Assembly (NCBI GenBank): GCA_944321505.1
Contig: CALULN010000021.1
Location: forward strand, 1 to 64,000
Source of the DNA: Candidatus Methanomethylophilaceae archaeon
GTDB taxonomy: Archaea; Thermoplasmatota; Thermoplasmata; Methanomassiliicoccales; Methanomethylophilaceae
Direction: 5' to 3'
DNA length: 64,000 nucleotides
Part shown: positions 8,401-16,267 of the stretch, piece after piece
How positions within the stretch are numbered: the stretch's first letter is position 1
Layout: each line of letters opens with the position of its first letter
Translations under genes and position numbers: made by a program
Notes under the pieces: generated by a model
What the model saw: only the letters and a program-made list of their open reading frames with translations
What the model was told of the DNA's origin: nothing
Databases searched by the model: none

Positions 8401-9887
8401 CAGAACCCCTCCATGAACACCCTGCGGAACAGACCCGTATCCATCGCCTTCCTGAATCCGTCGGCCACGCCGTCGATGGCGGCCTCCAGGTCCTCGGCGT
8501 AGACGTCCCCCTCCCTGGCGGGGACTTCGCCCATCAGGGACAGGAGATGCCTCCTGAACGCCGGGCGCTCCAGCACCCCGTGGAGGTAGGTGCCGAAGAG
8601 CATCTCGCCGTGCCTCACGGACCCCTCCGGCTTCCCGCCCACTGTGAACAGCGGATCCTCACGGGTCTCCGTCCTGCCCATGTGTATCTCGTACCCGGTC
8701 ACAGGCTCTCCGGTGAGGTTGAACACACCCTCGTCGCGTACGGCGACCTTGTCATCGGAGGGCCAGGATGTGACGGCATCGAACAGCCCCAGCCCCGGGG
8801 TGTCACCTGCATCGGGGTCCTCCGCGCCCCTGGGGTCGGACAGCATGCGCCCCATCATCTGATACCCTCCGCAGATCCCCAGTATCGGGACCATGCCGCG
8901 AAGGTCCGTGATCGCGTCGGCCATGCCGGATGACCTCATCCACCTCATGTCCGAGACGGAGTTCTTGGTGCCCGGGATGATGACCGCTCCGCAGCCCTCC
9001 AGCTCTGAAGGCGACCTGACGAAGCGGACGGTGACGTCCTCCCCGTAGAGCGGGTCCAGGTCGGTGAAGTTGGAGATCCTCGGCAGCCTGACCACTCCGA
9101 TCACCGCATCCCCGTCACCGACGGAGTCGGTGTGGCGGAAGAACTCCGAATCCTCCTGGGGGAGGCGGCAGTCCAGATGAGGCACCGCTCCCAGGACCGG
9201 CACTCCCGTCAACCTGCTCAGCTCCGCTGCGCCCTCAAGTATCCCAGAGGTGTCGCCCCGGACGTTGTTGTACAGCACCGCCTTGATCCTCCTGCGGTCG
9301 TCCTCGGGCATCAGCATCAGCGTCCCCAGGACGTAGGCGAAGGACCCTCCCCATTCGGTGTTCACAACGAGTATGCAGTCGGCATCGGCGGCTTCCGCGG
9401 CGCGCATGTTGGCGATGTCCGCATCGTAGATGTTTATCTCGGCAGGGGACCCGGCGCCCTCCATCACCACGAAGTCGTACTCGTCGCGGAGGGCGTCGAG
9501 GTTCTCCCTCAGTATGCCGAAGCCCTTCTGCGGGATGAACTCCCCGTAGTACGACGGCACATCGTACACCCCCACGGGGCGGCCCTCCACGATCACCTGG
9601 GAGCGCATGTCCGAGGTGGGCTTGAGCAGTATGGGGTTCACACGGAACGTGGGCTCCACTCTCGCCGCCTGGCACTGGAGGTCCTGTATCATGGAGATCT
9701 CATGCCCGTCGGCAGTCACCTTGGCGTTGAGGCTCATGTTCTGCGACTTGAACGGGCACACGCTGTAGCCCATGTCGGAGAGGATGCGGCACAGCGCGAC
9801 CGCCGTCACGGATTTGCCGGCGTCCGAGGTGGCACCGAGGACCATGATGGCGCGTCCCTTCCTGCCGCTTGGAGTCTGGGTCTCCAT
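8400..9887 (-). CDS. cbiP: Cobyric acid synthase
   Basis: CbiP/CobQ amidates the b, d, e and g side chains of adenosylcobyrinic acid a,c-diamide using glutamine and ATP. The 495-residue protein has the P-loop GATSDAGKSV, PFKSQNMSLNAKVT, NPILLKPTSD, EGAGSPAEINIYDADIAN, and a class I glutaminase domain. The latter includes VPILGICGGYQMMG with the nucleophile Cys near residue 335 and a His-containing YLHGVLERPAFRRHLL near 445. It is first in a two-gene minus-strand unit. A T-rich box at 9911-9918 lies about 27 bp upstream of the ATG, so the mRNA may be leaderless. Confidence 0.93.
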   Translation of the reverse strand: METQTPSGRKGRAIMVLGATSDAGKSVTAVALCRILSDMGYSVCPFKSQNMSLNAKVTADGHEISMIQDLQCQAARVEPTFRVNPILLKPTSDMRSQVIVEGRPVGVYDVPSYYGEFIPQKGFGILRENLDALRDEYDFVVMEGAGSPAEINIYDADIANMRAAEAADADCILVVNTEWGGSFAYVLGTLMLMPEDDRRRIKAVLYNNVRGDTSGILEGAAELSRLTGVPVLGAVPHLDCRLPQEDSEFFRHTDSVGDGDAVIGVVRLPRISNFTDLDPLYGEDVTVRFVRSPSELEGCGAVIIPGTKNSVSDMRWMRSSGMADAITDLRGMVPILGICGGYQMMGRMLSDPRGAEDPDAGDTPGLGLFDAVTSWPSDDKVAVRDEGVFNLTGEPVTGYEIHMGRTETREDPLFTVGGKPEGSVRHGEMLFGTYLHGVLERPAFRRHLLSLMGEVPAREGDVYAEDLEAAIDGVADGFRKAMDTGLFRRVFMEGF

Positions 9888-9888
9888 G

Positions 9889-9905
9889 TTGGAGGATATG
9901 TCCTA
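9889..9905. promoter_or_regulatory. Degenerate copy of the corrinoid-operon palindrome
   Basis: TTGGAG-GATAT-GTCCTA lies in the 36-bp gap between the divergent cbiP and cobT-like genes. It matches the TTGGAT-N5-ATCCAA element of the other two corrinoid promoters at 9 of 12 arm positions. It sits between the presumed cbiP TATA box and the cbiP start codon. The match is weak and could be chance. Confidence 0.25.
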
Positions 9906-9923
9906 CTCCGATAAAAACATTCG

Positions 9924-11090
9924 ATGGCGGGTATGCAACCCATTATCTACTGCCGAGGCATCCCCTCGGCGATGTCAGACGGATTCACCCTTCCGCCCTC
10001 CCTGAGCATAGCCGGGGACAGGGCCGCGGCCGAGAGGATACTCTCAGGGATCTGGGGACGCAGAGGCGTCTTCACCTGCACGGTCGCCAACACCATGACC
10101 TCCACGATTCCCGGAGTCTCCGATGCCGGCGACACCCCCGAGCTCACCCTGTTCACCCCCGCGGCGGACGCGGAGCTGCTGGTTCTGGGGAGGACGGTCT
10201 GCATGAAGGGCATACCCATCAACCCGGGAGGGATCCCCACCCCGGCCACACTGACCCAGGCAGCGCTGAACCTCTCCAGCATGCCGTACCACATCATAGA
10301 CGCCGGATGCAAGGTCGTCCCCAACATACCCTGCTACGCCGTCGGCGGGACCTACGGGGAGGCGATCACATGCGGGCACGCTGTGCCCGATGCCCGCAGA
10401 CTCTACGAAATGGGCGTGGAGCTGGGACGCCTGTTCGCCAGGGGGACCGACTACCTGATAATCAGCGAGAGCTGCGCCGGCGGGACCACCACCGCCATGG
10501 CCGTGATGATGGCCATGGGCGTCATGACCGAGAACCTGGTCAGCAGCAGCTCCCCCAAGAACCCGAAGGAGCTGAAGAGCAGACTCGTGGCGGAAGCACT
10601 GGAGGCCGCCGGAACCCGCATCGGCGGCCTGGCGGACGACCCGCTGAAGGCGGTGGAATGCGTGGGTGACCCGATGATCGCCGTCAACGCAGGGATGATC
10701 GTCGGCGCCTGCGAGACCGTGCCGGTCATCGTCGGCGGCGGGACCCAGATGGCGGCCGTGATGGCTGTCGCCGCACGCATGGACCCCTCCTGCGTTGGGA
10801 AGTTCATCCAGGGGACCACCAGGTGGCTGGTCAACGACCCCAACTCCGACATAGTCAGGATCATACACGACATCGACCCCGGGATCCCCATGGTCTACGT
10901 GAACATGGACTACTCCGAGAGCCCCTACGAGGGCCTGCAGGCCTACGAATGGGGATACATCAAAGAGGGCGTCGGATGCGGAGGCTCCTCGGTGGGAGCC
11001 ATCGTCTCCAGCGCTGGAAGGATCGGATGCAGGGAGCTGCTGGACGAGGTCCACCGCCTCTACAGGGGCATCCTGGGCATCACCGACTGA
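9924..11090 (+). CDS. CobT-like nicotinate-nucleotide--dimethylbenzimidazole phosphoribosyltransferase homologue (archaeal)
   Basis: The 388-residue protein belongs to the archaeal CobT-like group annotated as the TIGR00303 family. CobT activates the lower-ligand base of cobamides as alpha-ribotide. Recognisable parts are the Gly-rich LIISESCAGGTTTAMAVMMAMG near residues 172-194 and the VIVGGGTQMAAVMAV segment near 265. Its position among cob genes supports the role. It is divergent from cbiP with 36 bp between starts. A second ATG three codons in (9933) is equally possible. The 3' end overlaps convergent cobY by 11 bp. Confidence 0.8.
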   Translation: MAGMQPIIYCRGIPSAMSDGFTLPPSLSIAGDRAAAERILSGIWGRRGVFTCTVANTMTSTIPGVSDAGDTPELTLFTPAADAELLVLGRTVCMKGIPINPGGIPTPATLTQAALNLSSMPYHIIDAGCKVVPNIPCYAVGGTYGEAITCGHAVPDARRLYEMGVELGRLFARGTDYLIISESCAGGTTTAMAVMMAMGVMTENLVSSSSPKNPKELKSRLVAEALEAAGTRIGGLADDPLKAVECVGDPMIAVNAGMIVGACETVPVIVGGGTQMAAVMAVAARMDPSCVGKFIQGTTRWLVNDPNSDIVRIIHDIDPGIPMVYVNMDYSESPYEGLQAYEWGYIKEGVGCGGSSVGAIVSSAGRIGCRELLDEVHRLYRGILGITD

Positions 11091-11697
11091 GGCAGGGCTC
11101 CCCGAAGAACGCCCTGGAAATGCGGAGCTCGTACGGGGTGTTGACGTTCACCGCCAGGTCCGGCCAGTCCGTCTTCATGTAGCATTCCTTCAGGTACACC
11201 CCGTCCAGGGTCTTGCGGCGGTCGGATATGCACAGCCCCGACAGCACCCATCTGGAGCCATCTATGTCTATGGAGAATGACGGCGTGATGCCGGTGTTCA
11301 CCACGGTGTCGTAATCCACCACGGCGATGGCGGACTCCATCTCCGGCGAGAAGAAGCGGATGAAGCTGTCCACGGTGAATGATTTCAGCATCGGCATGTC
11401 CGACGGGCAGGTGAGGACGAAATCGCTGTCCAGCACCTCGAAGGCGGAGTGCATGTCCTCCATGAAGTCCACTCCCGAAGTGCGGATGGTCTCCACGCCG
11501 ATGCTGCGCAGGAACTCCTCCGTCCTGGGGGTGTTGTCGCTAACGGAGACCAGCACCCTGGAGACCTTCTCCGCTCCGGAGACGGCCTCCACGACCCTGT
11601 GGATGATGTGCCTTCCGCCCACTTCCAGCATCGGCTTCTCCACCATTCCGGGACCCATCCTCGAGCCCCTGCCGCCTGCCATTATGAGCGCATCCAT
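11080..11697 (-). CDS. cobY: GTP:adenosylcobinamide-phosphate guanylyltransferase
   Basis: CobY is the archaeal non-orthologous replacement of CobU and makes adenosyl-GDP-cobinamide. The 205-residue protein starts with the nucleotidyltransferase signature MDALIMAGGRGSRMG and continues with EKPMLEVGG, typical of CobY/MobA-like enzymes. LTCPSDMPML supplies the metal-binding Asp pair near residues 97-104. The ATG at 11697 overlaps the cobS stop (TGATG). In-frame sequence further upstream is antisense-like and excluded. It is the last gene of the cobD-cbiB-cbiZ-cobS-cobY operon. Confidence 0.93.
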   Translation of the reverse strand: MDALIMAGGRGSRMGPGMVEKPMLEVGGRHIIHRVVEAVSGAEKVSRVLVSVSDNTPRTEEFLRSIGVETIRTSGVDFMEDMHSAFEVLDSDFVLTCPSDMPMLKSFTVDSFIRFFSPEMESAIAVVDYDTVVNTGITPSFSIDIDGSRWVLSGLCISDRRKTLDGVYLKECYMKTDWPDLAVNVNTPYELRISRAFFGEPCLSR

Positions 11698-12584
11698 CAG
11701 ACGGCGAGCCTCCACGCGATGATCATCATGAGCATGCACAGCACCCTGGCGCTCTCGTTGGATGCTCCCAGGACGTCGCCGTTGACCATGCCGAAGTTCC
11801 TCTCGGCCACGGATGCAAGATACTTCCCCCACAGCACGGATACGATGAGTGCCAGCAGGCATCCTCCGAAGGGCCAGGTGCCTGAGGACCGGGAGCCCAT
11901 GAGGGCGGTCACCGCCACCCAGGACAGAGCCATGAGCGCCGCGGAGAGGATGGTGGAACAGACCAGCGACCTGGTGTCGGTGGACCTTACGGAGTTCCCC
12001 GCCATGCCGTTGCCGGGAGTGCCGAAGGCCGCGGCCGACACCTGGGCGTTCCTGGCGCAGATCTCGGAGCACAGGACCGCCACGACCATGGCCGCGCCCG
12101 TGCCCAGAGCGGTCCACTCGCAGAACAGCATCAGCGTCACCAGCATCCCGGTGGCCATGCCCCCGGCCCCGATGACGGTGTCCTTCAACGCCCTCAGATG
12201 GTCCTCCCTCTTCCCGGCGACGGTGAGGCCGTCCCCCACGTCGATGAGACCGTCCAGGTGCAGGAGGCGGTTGAAGACATGCATAGCGAATATTGCCACG
12301 GCGGCAGACGCCAGGGACGATCCGGTGAGCCAGCCCATGGATTCGAAGACCAATGCGCCCACTATTCCGAACAGCAGCCCGATGGCCGGAGCCGCCCAGA
12401 AATGACGGTCCATGGCCTTCATCTCCCTGTAGCCGATGTTCACCGGCAGGATGGTGTAGAATGACACCATGCCCTTCAGCCCCGCCAGCACGCCAGCCTC
12501 CGGCGCACTCTCGTACGTCTCAGACGCCGAACCGCTCTCTGATGCTCCGTTTGACTCCATCCTCGGTACCCTCCGGGAAATCAT
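11697..12584 (-). CDS. cobS: Adenosylcobinamide-GDP ribazoletransferase (cobalamin synthase)
   Basis: CobS joins AdoCbi-GDP with alpha-ribazole (phosphate) at the membrane in the last step of nucleotide loop assembly. The 295-residue protein has about six hydrophobic helices. The two catalytic motifs are intact: HLDGLIDVGDGL near residues 108-119 and FGMVNGDVLGASNE near 263-276. The first 30 residues are Ser/Glu-rich and not typical, so the true start may be the ATG at 12560 or a later codon. With the first ATG the gene overlaps cbiZ by 65 bp. Confidence 0.92.
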   Translation of the reverse strand: MISRRVPRMESNGASESGSASETYESAPEAGVLAGLKGMVSFYTILPVNIGYREMKAMDRHFWAAPAIGLLFGIVGALVFESMGWLTGSSLASAAVAIFAMHVFNRLLHLDGLIDVGDGLTVAGKREDHLRALKDTVIGAGGMATGMLVTLMLFCEWTALGTGAAMVVAVLCSEICARNAQVSAAAFGTPGNGMAGNSVRSTDTRSLVCSTILSAALMALSWVAVTALMGSRSSGTWPFGGCLLALIVSVLWGKYLASVAERNFGMVNGDVLGASNESARVLCMLMMIIAWRLAV

Positions 12585-13275
12585 CCCTCCTGATCAGCGC
12601 CCTGGCCACCCCGTCCCTGACGGAGCGGGCCATGGCAATGCCCACATCGGATGCCGTGCCCGCATAGGAGCAGCGGCCGCCGGGCGGGCAGAGAACCGCC
12701 ACGGCATCGGATGTGGTGCCGGTCTCCCTGTACCCCAGGGCGTTCATGGCGGCGGTCTTGGCCTCCGTGACGCATATGACCGCGTTCACCAGCCCCGCAT
12801 CGTCCAACGCCACCGACGAGACGGCGACAGTGTTGATGGTGCCGGCATGCCTCATCCTGGCGGACCGCTCCAACGACAGGGCGTGCCTGGACTCCCAGTC
12901 CTCCAGTACCTCGCCGGCGACCACCTGGTTGCTGAGGCCGGCGGTGACGGCCGCATAGCCTTCTTCTCCGCCGTAGGAGTGACCGGCGACGTTGAACACG
13001 AACTCCACCTCCGCCGCCGTCATAAGGCAGACCGTGTCCTCCGGCAGGCCGAGACCGTCGCGCATGCGCTCGGCATCCGCCACCGGATCGGTGCCCGGAT
13101 AATCCTTGGGCACCTCCATTATCATGACCGTGGAGGTCTGCGACCTGCCTCCGCCGACGATGGCGGAGGACAGCGCCTCCATGCGGTTATCGAACCTGAT
13201 CACCTGCACCGGCGTGCCGCAGTGATGCATAAGCTCGGCGGAGAATGCGTAGGACCTGCCTTCGGCATACCTCAT
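12520..13275 (-). CDS. cbiZ: Adenosylcobinamide amidohydrolase CbiZ (corrinoid salvage)
   Basis: CbiZ cleaves the aminopropanol arm from adenosylcobinamide or pseudo-cobamides, giving cobyric acid that CbiB can rebuild. It is a salvage and remodelling enzyme of archaea and some bacteria. The 251-residue protein shows ALSSAIVGGG (about 35), ATAEVEF-like MTAAEVEFVFN, the Gly-rich SYGGEEGYAAVTAGLSN, and EAKTAAMNALGY-like C-terminal segments of the family. The ATG at 13275 overlaps the cbiB stop (ATGA). Sequence upstream in the same frame is a shadow of cbiB. Presence between cbiB and cobS means imported corrinoids can be remodelled to a new lower ligand. Confidence 0.88.
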   Translation of the reverse strand: MRYAEGRSYAFSAELMHHCGTPVQVIRFDNRMEALSSAIVGGGRSQTSTVMIMEVPKDYPGTDPVADAERMRDGLGLPEDTVCLMTAAEVEFVFNVAGHSYGGEEGYAAVTAGLSNQVVAGEVLEDWESRHALSLERSARMRHAGTINTVAVSSVALDDAGLVNAVICVTEAKTAAMNALGYRETGTTSDAVAVLCPPGGRCSYAGTASDVGIAMARSVRDGVARALIRRDDFPEGTEDGVKRSIRERFGV

Positions 13276-14243
13276 ATAAGCCCTCCCGCAGCGAGGATCA
13301 GGTCCTCGAAGAACATCTGGACTTGCACCCCGACCAGAGCGTACAGCGGGATGCATACGGCTATGAAGAACAGCAGGGAGGACAGCTCCACCAGCCTGCA
13401 GCAGCGGGAGATGTCCTTCACGGTGGGCATATCCCCTTCGCCCATGACGTACACCCCGGACTTCTCCATCCTGATACCGAGGGCGGCTGCGCATGCCACC
13501 ATGGACCATGCGCTGTTGGGTGACGGCGTCAGGCCCTTGCCCTCCACCGCCTTGGGGATGACGGACCTCCAGTCCATGCGGAGGATGAACGCCGCGATCG
13601 CGACGAAGACGATGGATGCCCTCGACGTGACGAATCCGAGGACGTCGTCCAGCTTGGCTACGAAGAACCCCAGGTTCCCGTACCTCTCGTTGAGGTAGCC
13701 CCACATGGCGTCCATCAGATTCGCGCACCTGAACATCACCGCTCCGGGCAGGCCCAGAACGCCGAACCAGAACGAGGGGGACACCGCGCTGTCCACCAGG
13801 TTCTCGGAGACCGTCTCCGCGCACGAGGATGCGATGTGATCCGCGTCCATGCCGGCGGTCCTCCTGCTGACTATCATCTGGGTCTTGGCCGCGGCCGCAT
13901 CCAGGTCCCCGGCCTCCAGGTCCCTCTGTATGGGCCTGCAGTGGCGGCGGAAGGATGTCACCGCGAAGGTCACCTTGAACAGCAGGGCGGTGACAACAAT
14001 CCATCCGATCTCGCCGAGACAATGGCGGGATAGTGCGGACAGCGCGACGGCCACGGTGCCGAAGATGAGGAGCACCAGGATGTAGGACAGCATCCCCTTG
14101 ATGCGTGTGCCCGCCTTAGATCCTCTGGAGATGTGACGGTCCAGGAAAGCCACCAGGTTCCCCATCCACCTCAGGGGGTGCACCGCATTGGGGACCTCCC
14201 CCACGACGGCGTCGATGGCGAATGCCAGGACGACTATGCACAC
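13272..14243 (-). CDS. cbiB: Adenosylcobinamide-phosphate synthase
   Basis: CbiB attaches aminopropanol phosphate to adenosylcobyric acid. The 323-residue membrane protein has the family N-terminus (AIDAVVGEVPNAVHPLRWMG), which includes the conserved HPLRWMG, and the core SCAETVSENLVDSAVSPSFWF near residues 142-162. GDMPTVKDISR lies near 265. The start codon is GTG. The gene lies 25 bp after cobD and overlaps cbiZ by 4 bp, so it belongs to the same operon. Confidence 0.93.
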   Translation of the reverse strand: MCIVVLAFAIDAVVGEVPNAVHPLRWMGNLVAFLDRHISRGSKAGTRIKGMLSYILVLLIFGTVAVALSALSRHCLGEIGWIVVTALLFKVTFAVTSFRRHCRPIQRDLEAGDLDAAAAKTQMIVSRRTAGMDADHIASSCAETVSENLVDSAVSPSFWFGVLGLPGAVMFRCANLMDAMWGYLNERYGNLGFFVAKLDDVLGFVTSRASIVFVAIAAFILRMDWRSVIPKAVEGKGLTPSPNSAWSMVACAAALGIRMEKSGVYVMGEGDMPTVKDISRCCRLVELSSLLFFIAVCIPLYALVGVQVQMFFEDLILAAGGLI

Positions 14244-14268
14244 CGCGGAGACCCAGAGATCCAGGATA

Positions 14269-15366
14269 TCACCCCAGCGATGCCCTGAGGGCCTCCAGGA
14301 ACCTGTCGTCGCGCTCCCGGTCCTTGACGCAGAAGCGGACGCAGCCGGAGTACTCGGGGCCGAACGACGAGCAGTCCCTCACCATGAACCCCCGGTCACG
14401 CATCCGGCTCACAAGCTCCGGAGCGTCCAGTCCGATGGGTGTCACATCACAGAAATAGAAGAAGGAGTCGGAAGGCGCATACACGGGCATCCCCATGTCC
14501 CTCAGAACGGGGAACATCCTGCGGTTCTCCTCCGCCAGGGCTTCGGCGGCATCGCGGACGTAGCCCATATGACCGCGTATCAGCTCCTCGCCCACGGCCT
14601 GCTCAGCCGCCCCGATGTTCCAGGTCATGCGGACCTTGTTCATCTCGTCCGCCAGGTCGGGATGCATGATGCCGAACCCGATCCTTATCCCCGGGATCGC
14701 GAAGGACTTGGTCAGGGAGCCGGCCACCACCAGGTTGTCGTATTCGCCGACGTACCGGGCGCAGCTGATGCTCTCGGAGCCGTCCACCAGCTCCAGCAGG
14801 GTCTCGTCCAGGAACACCAGGATGCCCCGGTCCCTGCACTCGTCCACGATGGAGAGCACATCGTCCCGGCCGGTGACCCTGCCGGTGGGATTGTTCGGAT
14901 TGCAGATGTACAGCGCCTTCGCGCCATCCAATGCCTCGGACAGGCGGCCGCGGTTTATGCGGAAATCGTCCTTCGCCGGCAGGGGGACCCTGACCGGCAC
15001 CGCCCCGGCGATCATCAGCTGCTGGGAGTACTCCGCGAAGGAAGGAGAGAACACCACCGCCCTGTCCCCCGCTTCCAGGAAAGTGTTGGGGAACATGCGT
15101 ATTATGTCGGAGGAGCCTGCGCCGGCCACCACGTTCTCTGGGGACACGCCGAACTCTCCGGCCACCGCCGACCTGAAGCCTATGGATGAGTCGTCGGGGT
15201 AGTGCCAGACGTGATCCGCGGCAGCGGCCATCAGCTGGCGGATGCAGGGCGGAGGGCCGAAGGGATTCAGATTGTGGCTGTAATCCTCCACGCCGTCCAG
15301 CCTCCAGGCCTGTCCTCCGTGGACGGTCTTGGGCATATGGGACAGCGCTCTCCGGGAGACGGCCAT
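14269..15366 (-). CDS. cobD: Threonine-phosphate decarboxylase, CobD-like PLP enzyme
   Basis: CobD decarboxylates L-threonine phosphate to aminopropanol phosphate for CbiB. The fold is that of histidinol-phosphate aminotransferase, so HisC is the alternative. The 365-residue protein shows the CobD-type N-terminus HGGQAWRLDGVEDYSHNLNPFGPP, CNPNNPTG near 180, and the PLP lysine in SLTKSFAIPGIRIGF near residue 229. Context (next to cbiB, cbiZ, cobS and cobY) makes CobD much more likely. It is the first gene of the operon. The ATG at 15366 is 43 bp below the TATA box; a GTG two codons earlier also exists. Confidence 0.9.
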   Translation of the reverse strand: MAVSRRALSHMPKTVHGGQAWRLDGVEDYSHNLNPFGPPPCIRQLMAAAADHVWHYPDDSSIGFRSAVAGEFGVSPENVVAGAGSSDIIRMFPNTFLEAGDRAVVFSPSFAEYSQQLMIAGAVPVRVPLPAKDDFRINRGRLSEALDGAKALYICNPNNPTGRVTGRDDVLSIVDECRDRGILVFLDETLLELVDGSESISCARYVGEYDNLVVAGSLTKSFAIPGIRIGFGIMHPDLADEMNKVRMTWNIGAAEQAVGEELIRGHMGYVRDAAEALAEENRRMFPVLRDMGMPVYAPSDSFFYFCDVTPIGLDAPELVSRMRDRGFMVRDCSSFGPEYSGCVRFCVKDRERDDRFLEALRASLG

Positions 15367-15405
15367 GGTCACAGCTCCGCTACACCGCGTGCATGGCGTG
15401 ACCCG

Positions 15406-15413
15406 TATTTATT
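15406..15413 (-). promoter_or_regulatory. TATA-like box of the cobD-cbiB-cbiZ-cobS-cobY operon
   Basis: On the minus strand the sequence reads AATAAATA, about 43 bp upstream of the cobD ATG. It lies in an 82-bp gap behind the ATPase gene of the uptake operon. It is directly followed on its upstream side by the palindrome at 15416-15432. Confidence 0.55.
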
Positions 15414-15415
15414 CT

Positions 15416-15432
15416 TTGGATACACCATCCAA
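15416..15432. promoter_or_regulatory. Candidate operator O1, TTGGAT-N5-ATCCAA
   Basis: TTGGAT-ACACC-ATCCAA is a perfect 6-bp inverted repeat placed directly upstream of the TATA box of the cobD operon. The stretch 15418-15433 matches 21244-21259, in front of the corrinoid uptake operon, at 14 of 16 positions. It is probably the binding site of a dimeric regulator; the regulator is not identified. Confidence 0.6.
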
Positions 15433-15454
15433 CAACCATCCATTATGTGTTGGC

Positions 15455-16267
15455 TCAGAATCCGCCGCTGCCGTGGGGCTCGCGGTAACGCTTCGGGATG
15501 ACGTACAGCTCTCCGCTCTCGTCGAAGCCCACCGAGGCGGAAACCTCGTAGACATCCTCGATCAGCTCCGGGGTGATGACCTTCTTCGGGTCGCCCATGG
15601 CGACTATCTGCCCCTTCTTCATGATGATGCACAGGTCGCAGTACCTGGCCATGAGGGAGATGTCGTGCTCCGCCACCAGGACGGTCATGTCCTTCTTCAC
15701 CATGGCGTTGAGGTACTCCATCACGTCCAGCTTGTACTTCATGTCGAGATGGGACGTGGGCTCGTCCACCAGCATCAGCCTGGGCTCCTGCACGTAGGCC
15801 TTGGCGATCAGCACCCTCTGGCGCTCGCCAGAGGACAGCATGTTCAGCGGACGGTCCCTGAGATGGTATACGCCGAACTTGCGAAGGGTGTCGGACACGA
15901 ACTCCTCGTCCTCCATCGGCTCCCACCACAGGTTGCGCATGTGGGGATAGCGTCCGAGCATCACGGTCTCGTACACCGTCAGGCCGAAGCTGGTCCTCAG
16001 CTCCGCAGGGACGTTGGCCACCTTCCGGGCGATCTCCCCGGGGGTCTTCGACAGCACCGATTCCCCGTCTATGAGGACATCCCCGGATGTGCAGTCGTGG
16101 AGACGGTTGATGCAGCGCATCATGGTGGTCTTCCCGCAGCCGTTGGGGCCTATGAGGCCAACCAACAGCCCGGGGCCCAGGGAGTACGAGACGTCCCTCA
16201 CCGCGTGGTACCCGTCCTCGTAGACCTTGTTCAGATTGCGGAGCTCAAGAAGCGGCGTCTCACCCAT
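15455..16267 (-). CDS. Corrinoid (metal-chelate) ABC transporter ATP-binding protein, BtuD-like
   Basis: The 270-residue ATPase has Walker A GPNGCGKTT (about 38-46), the Q-loop, the ABC signature LSSGERQRVLIAKAYVQ near 142, Walker B MLVDEPTSHLD and the switch His in VAEHDISLMA. This is the FecE/BtuD type that drives metal-chelate importers. Its start overlaps the end of the permease fusion gene by 8 bp, so they are one operon with the binding protein. The corrinoid substrate is inferred from the neighbouring cob genes. Confidence 0.9.
   Translation of the reverse strand: MGETPLLELRNLNKVYEDGYHAVRDVSYSLGPGLLVGLIGPNGCGKTTMMRCINRLHDCTSGDVLIDGESVLSKTPGEIARKVANVPAELRTSFGLTVYETVMLGRYPHMRNLWWEPMEDEEFVSDTLRKFGVYHLRDRPLNMLSSGERQRVLIAKAYVQEPRLMLVDEPTSHLDMKYKLDVMEYLNAMVKKDMTVLVAEHDISLMARYCDLCIIMKKGQIVAMGDPKKVITPELIEDVYEVSASVGFDESGELYVIPKRYREPHGSGGF

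Noticed and set aside
13276-14022. N-terminal extension of cbiZ across cbiB
   Set aside because: The extra 249 codons are the cbiB gene read in another frame; the family start is the ATG at 13275.
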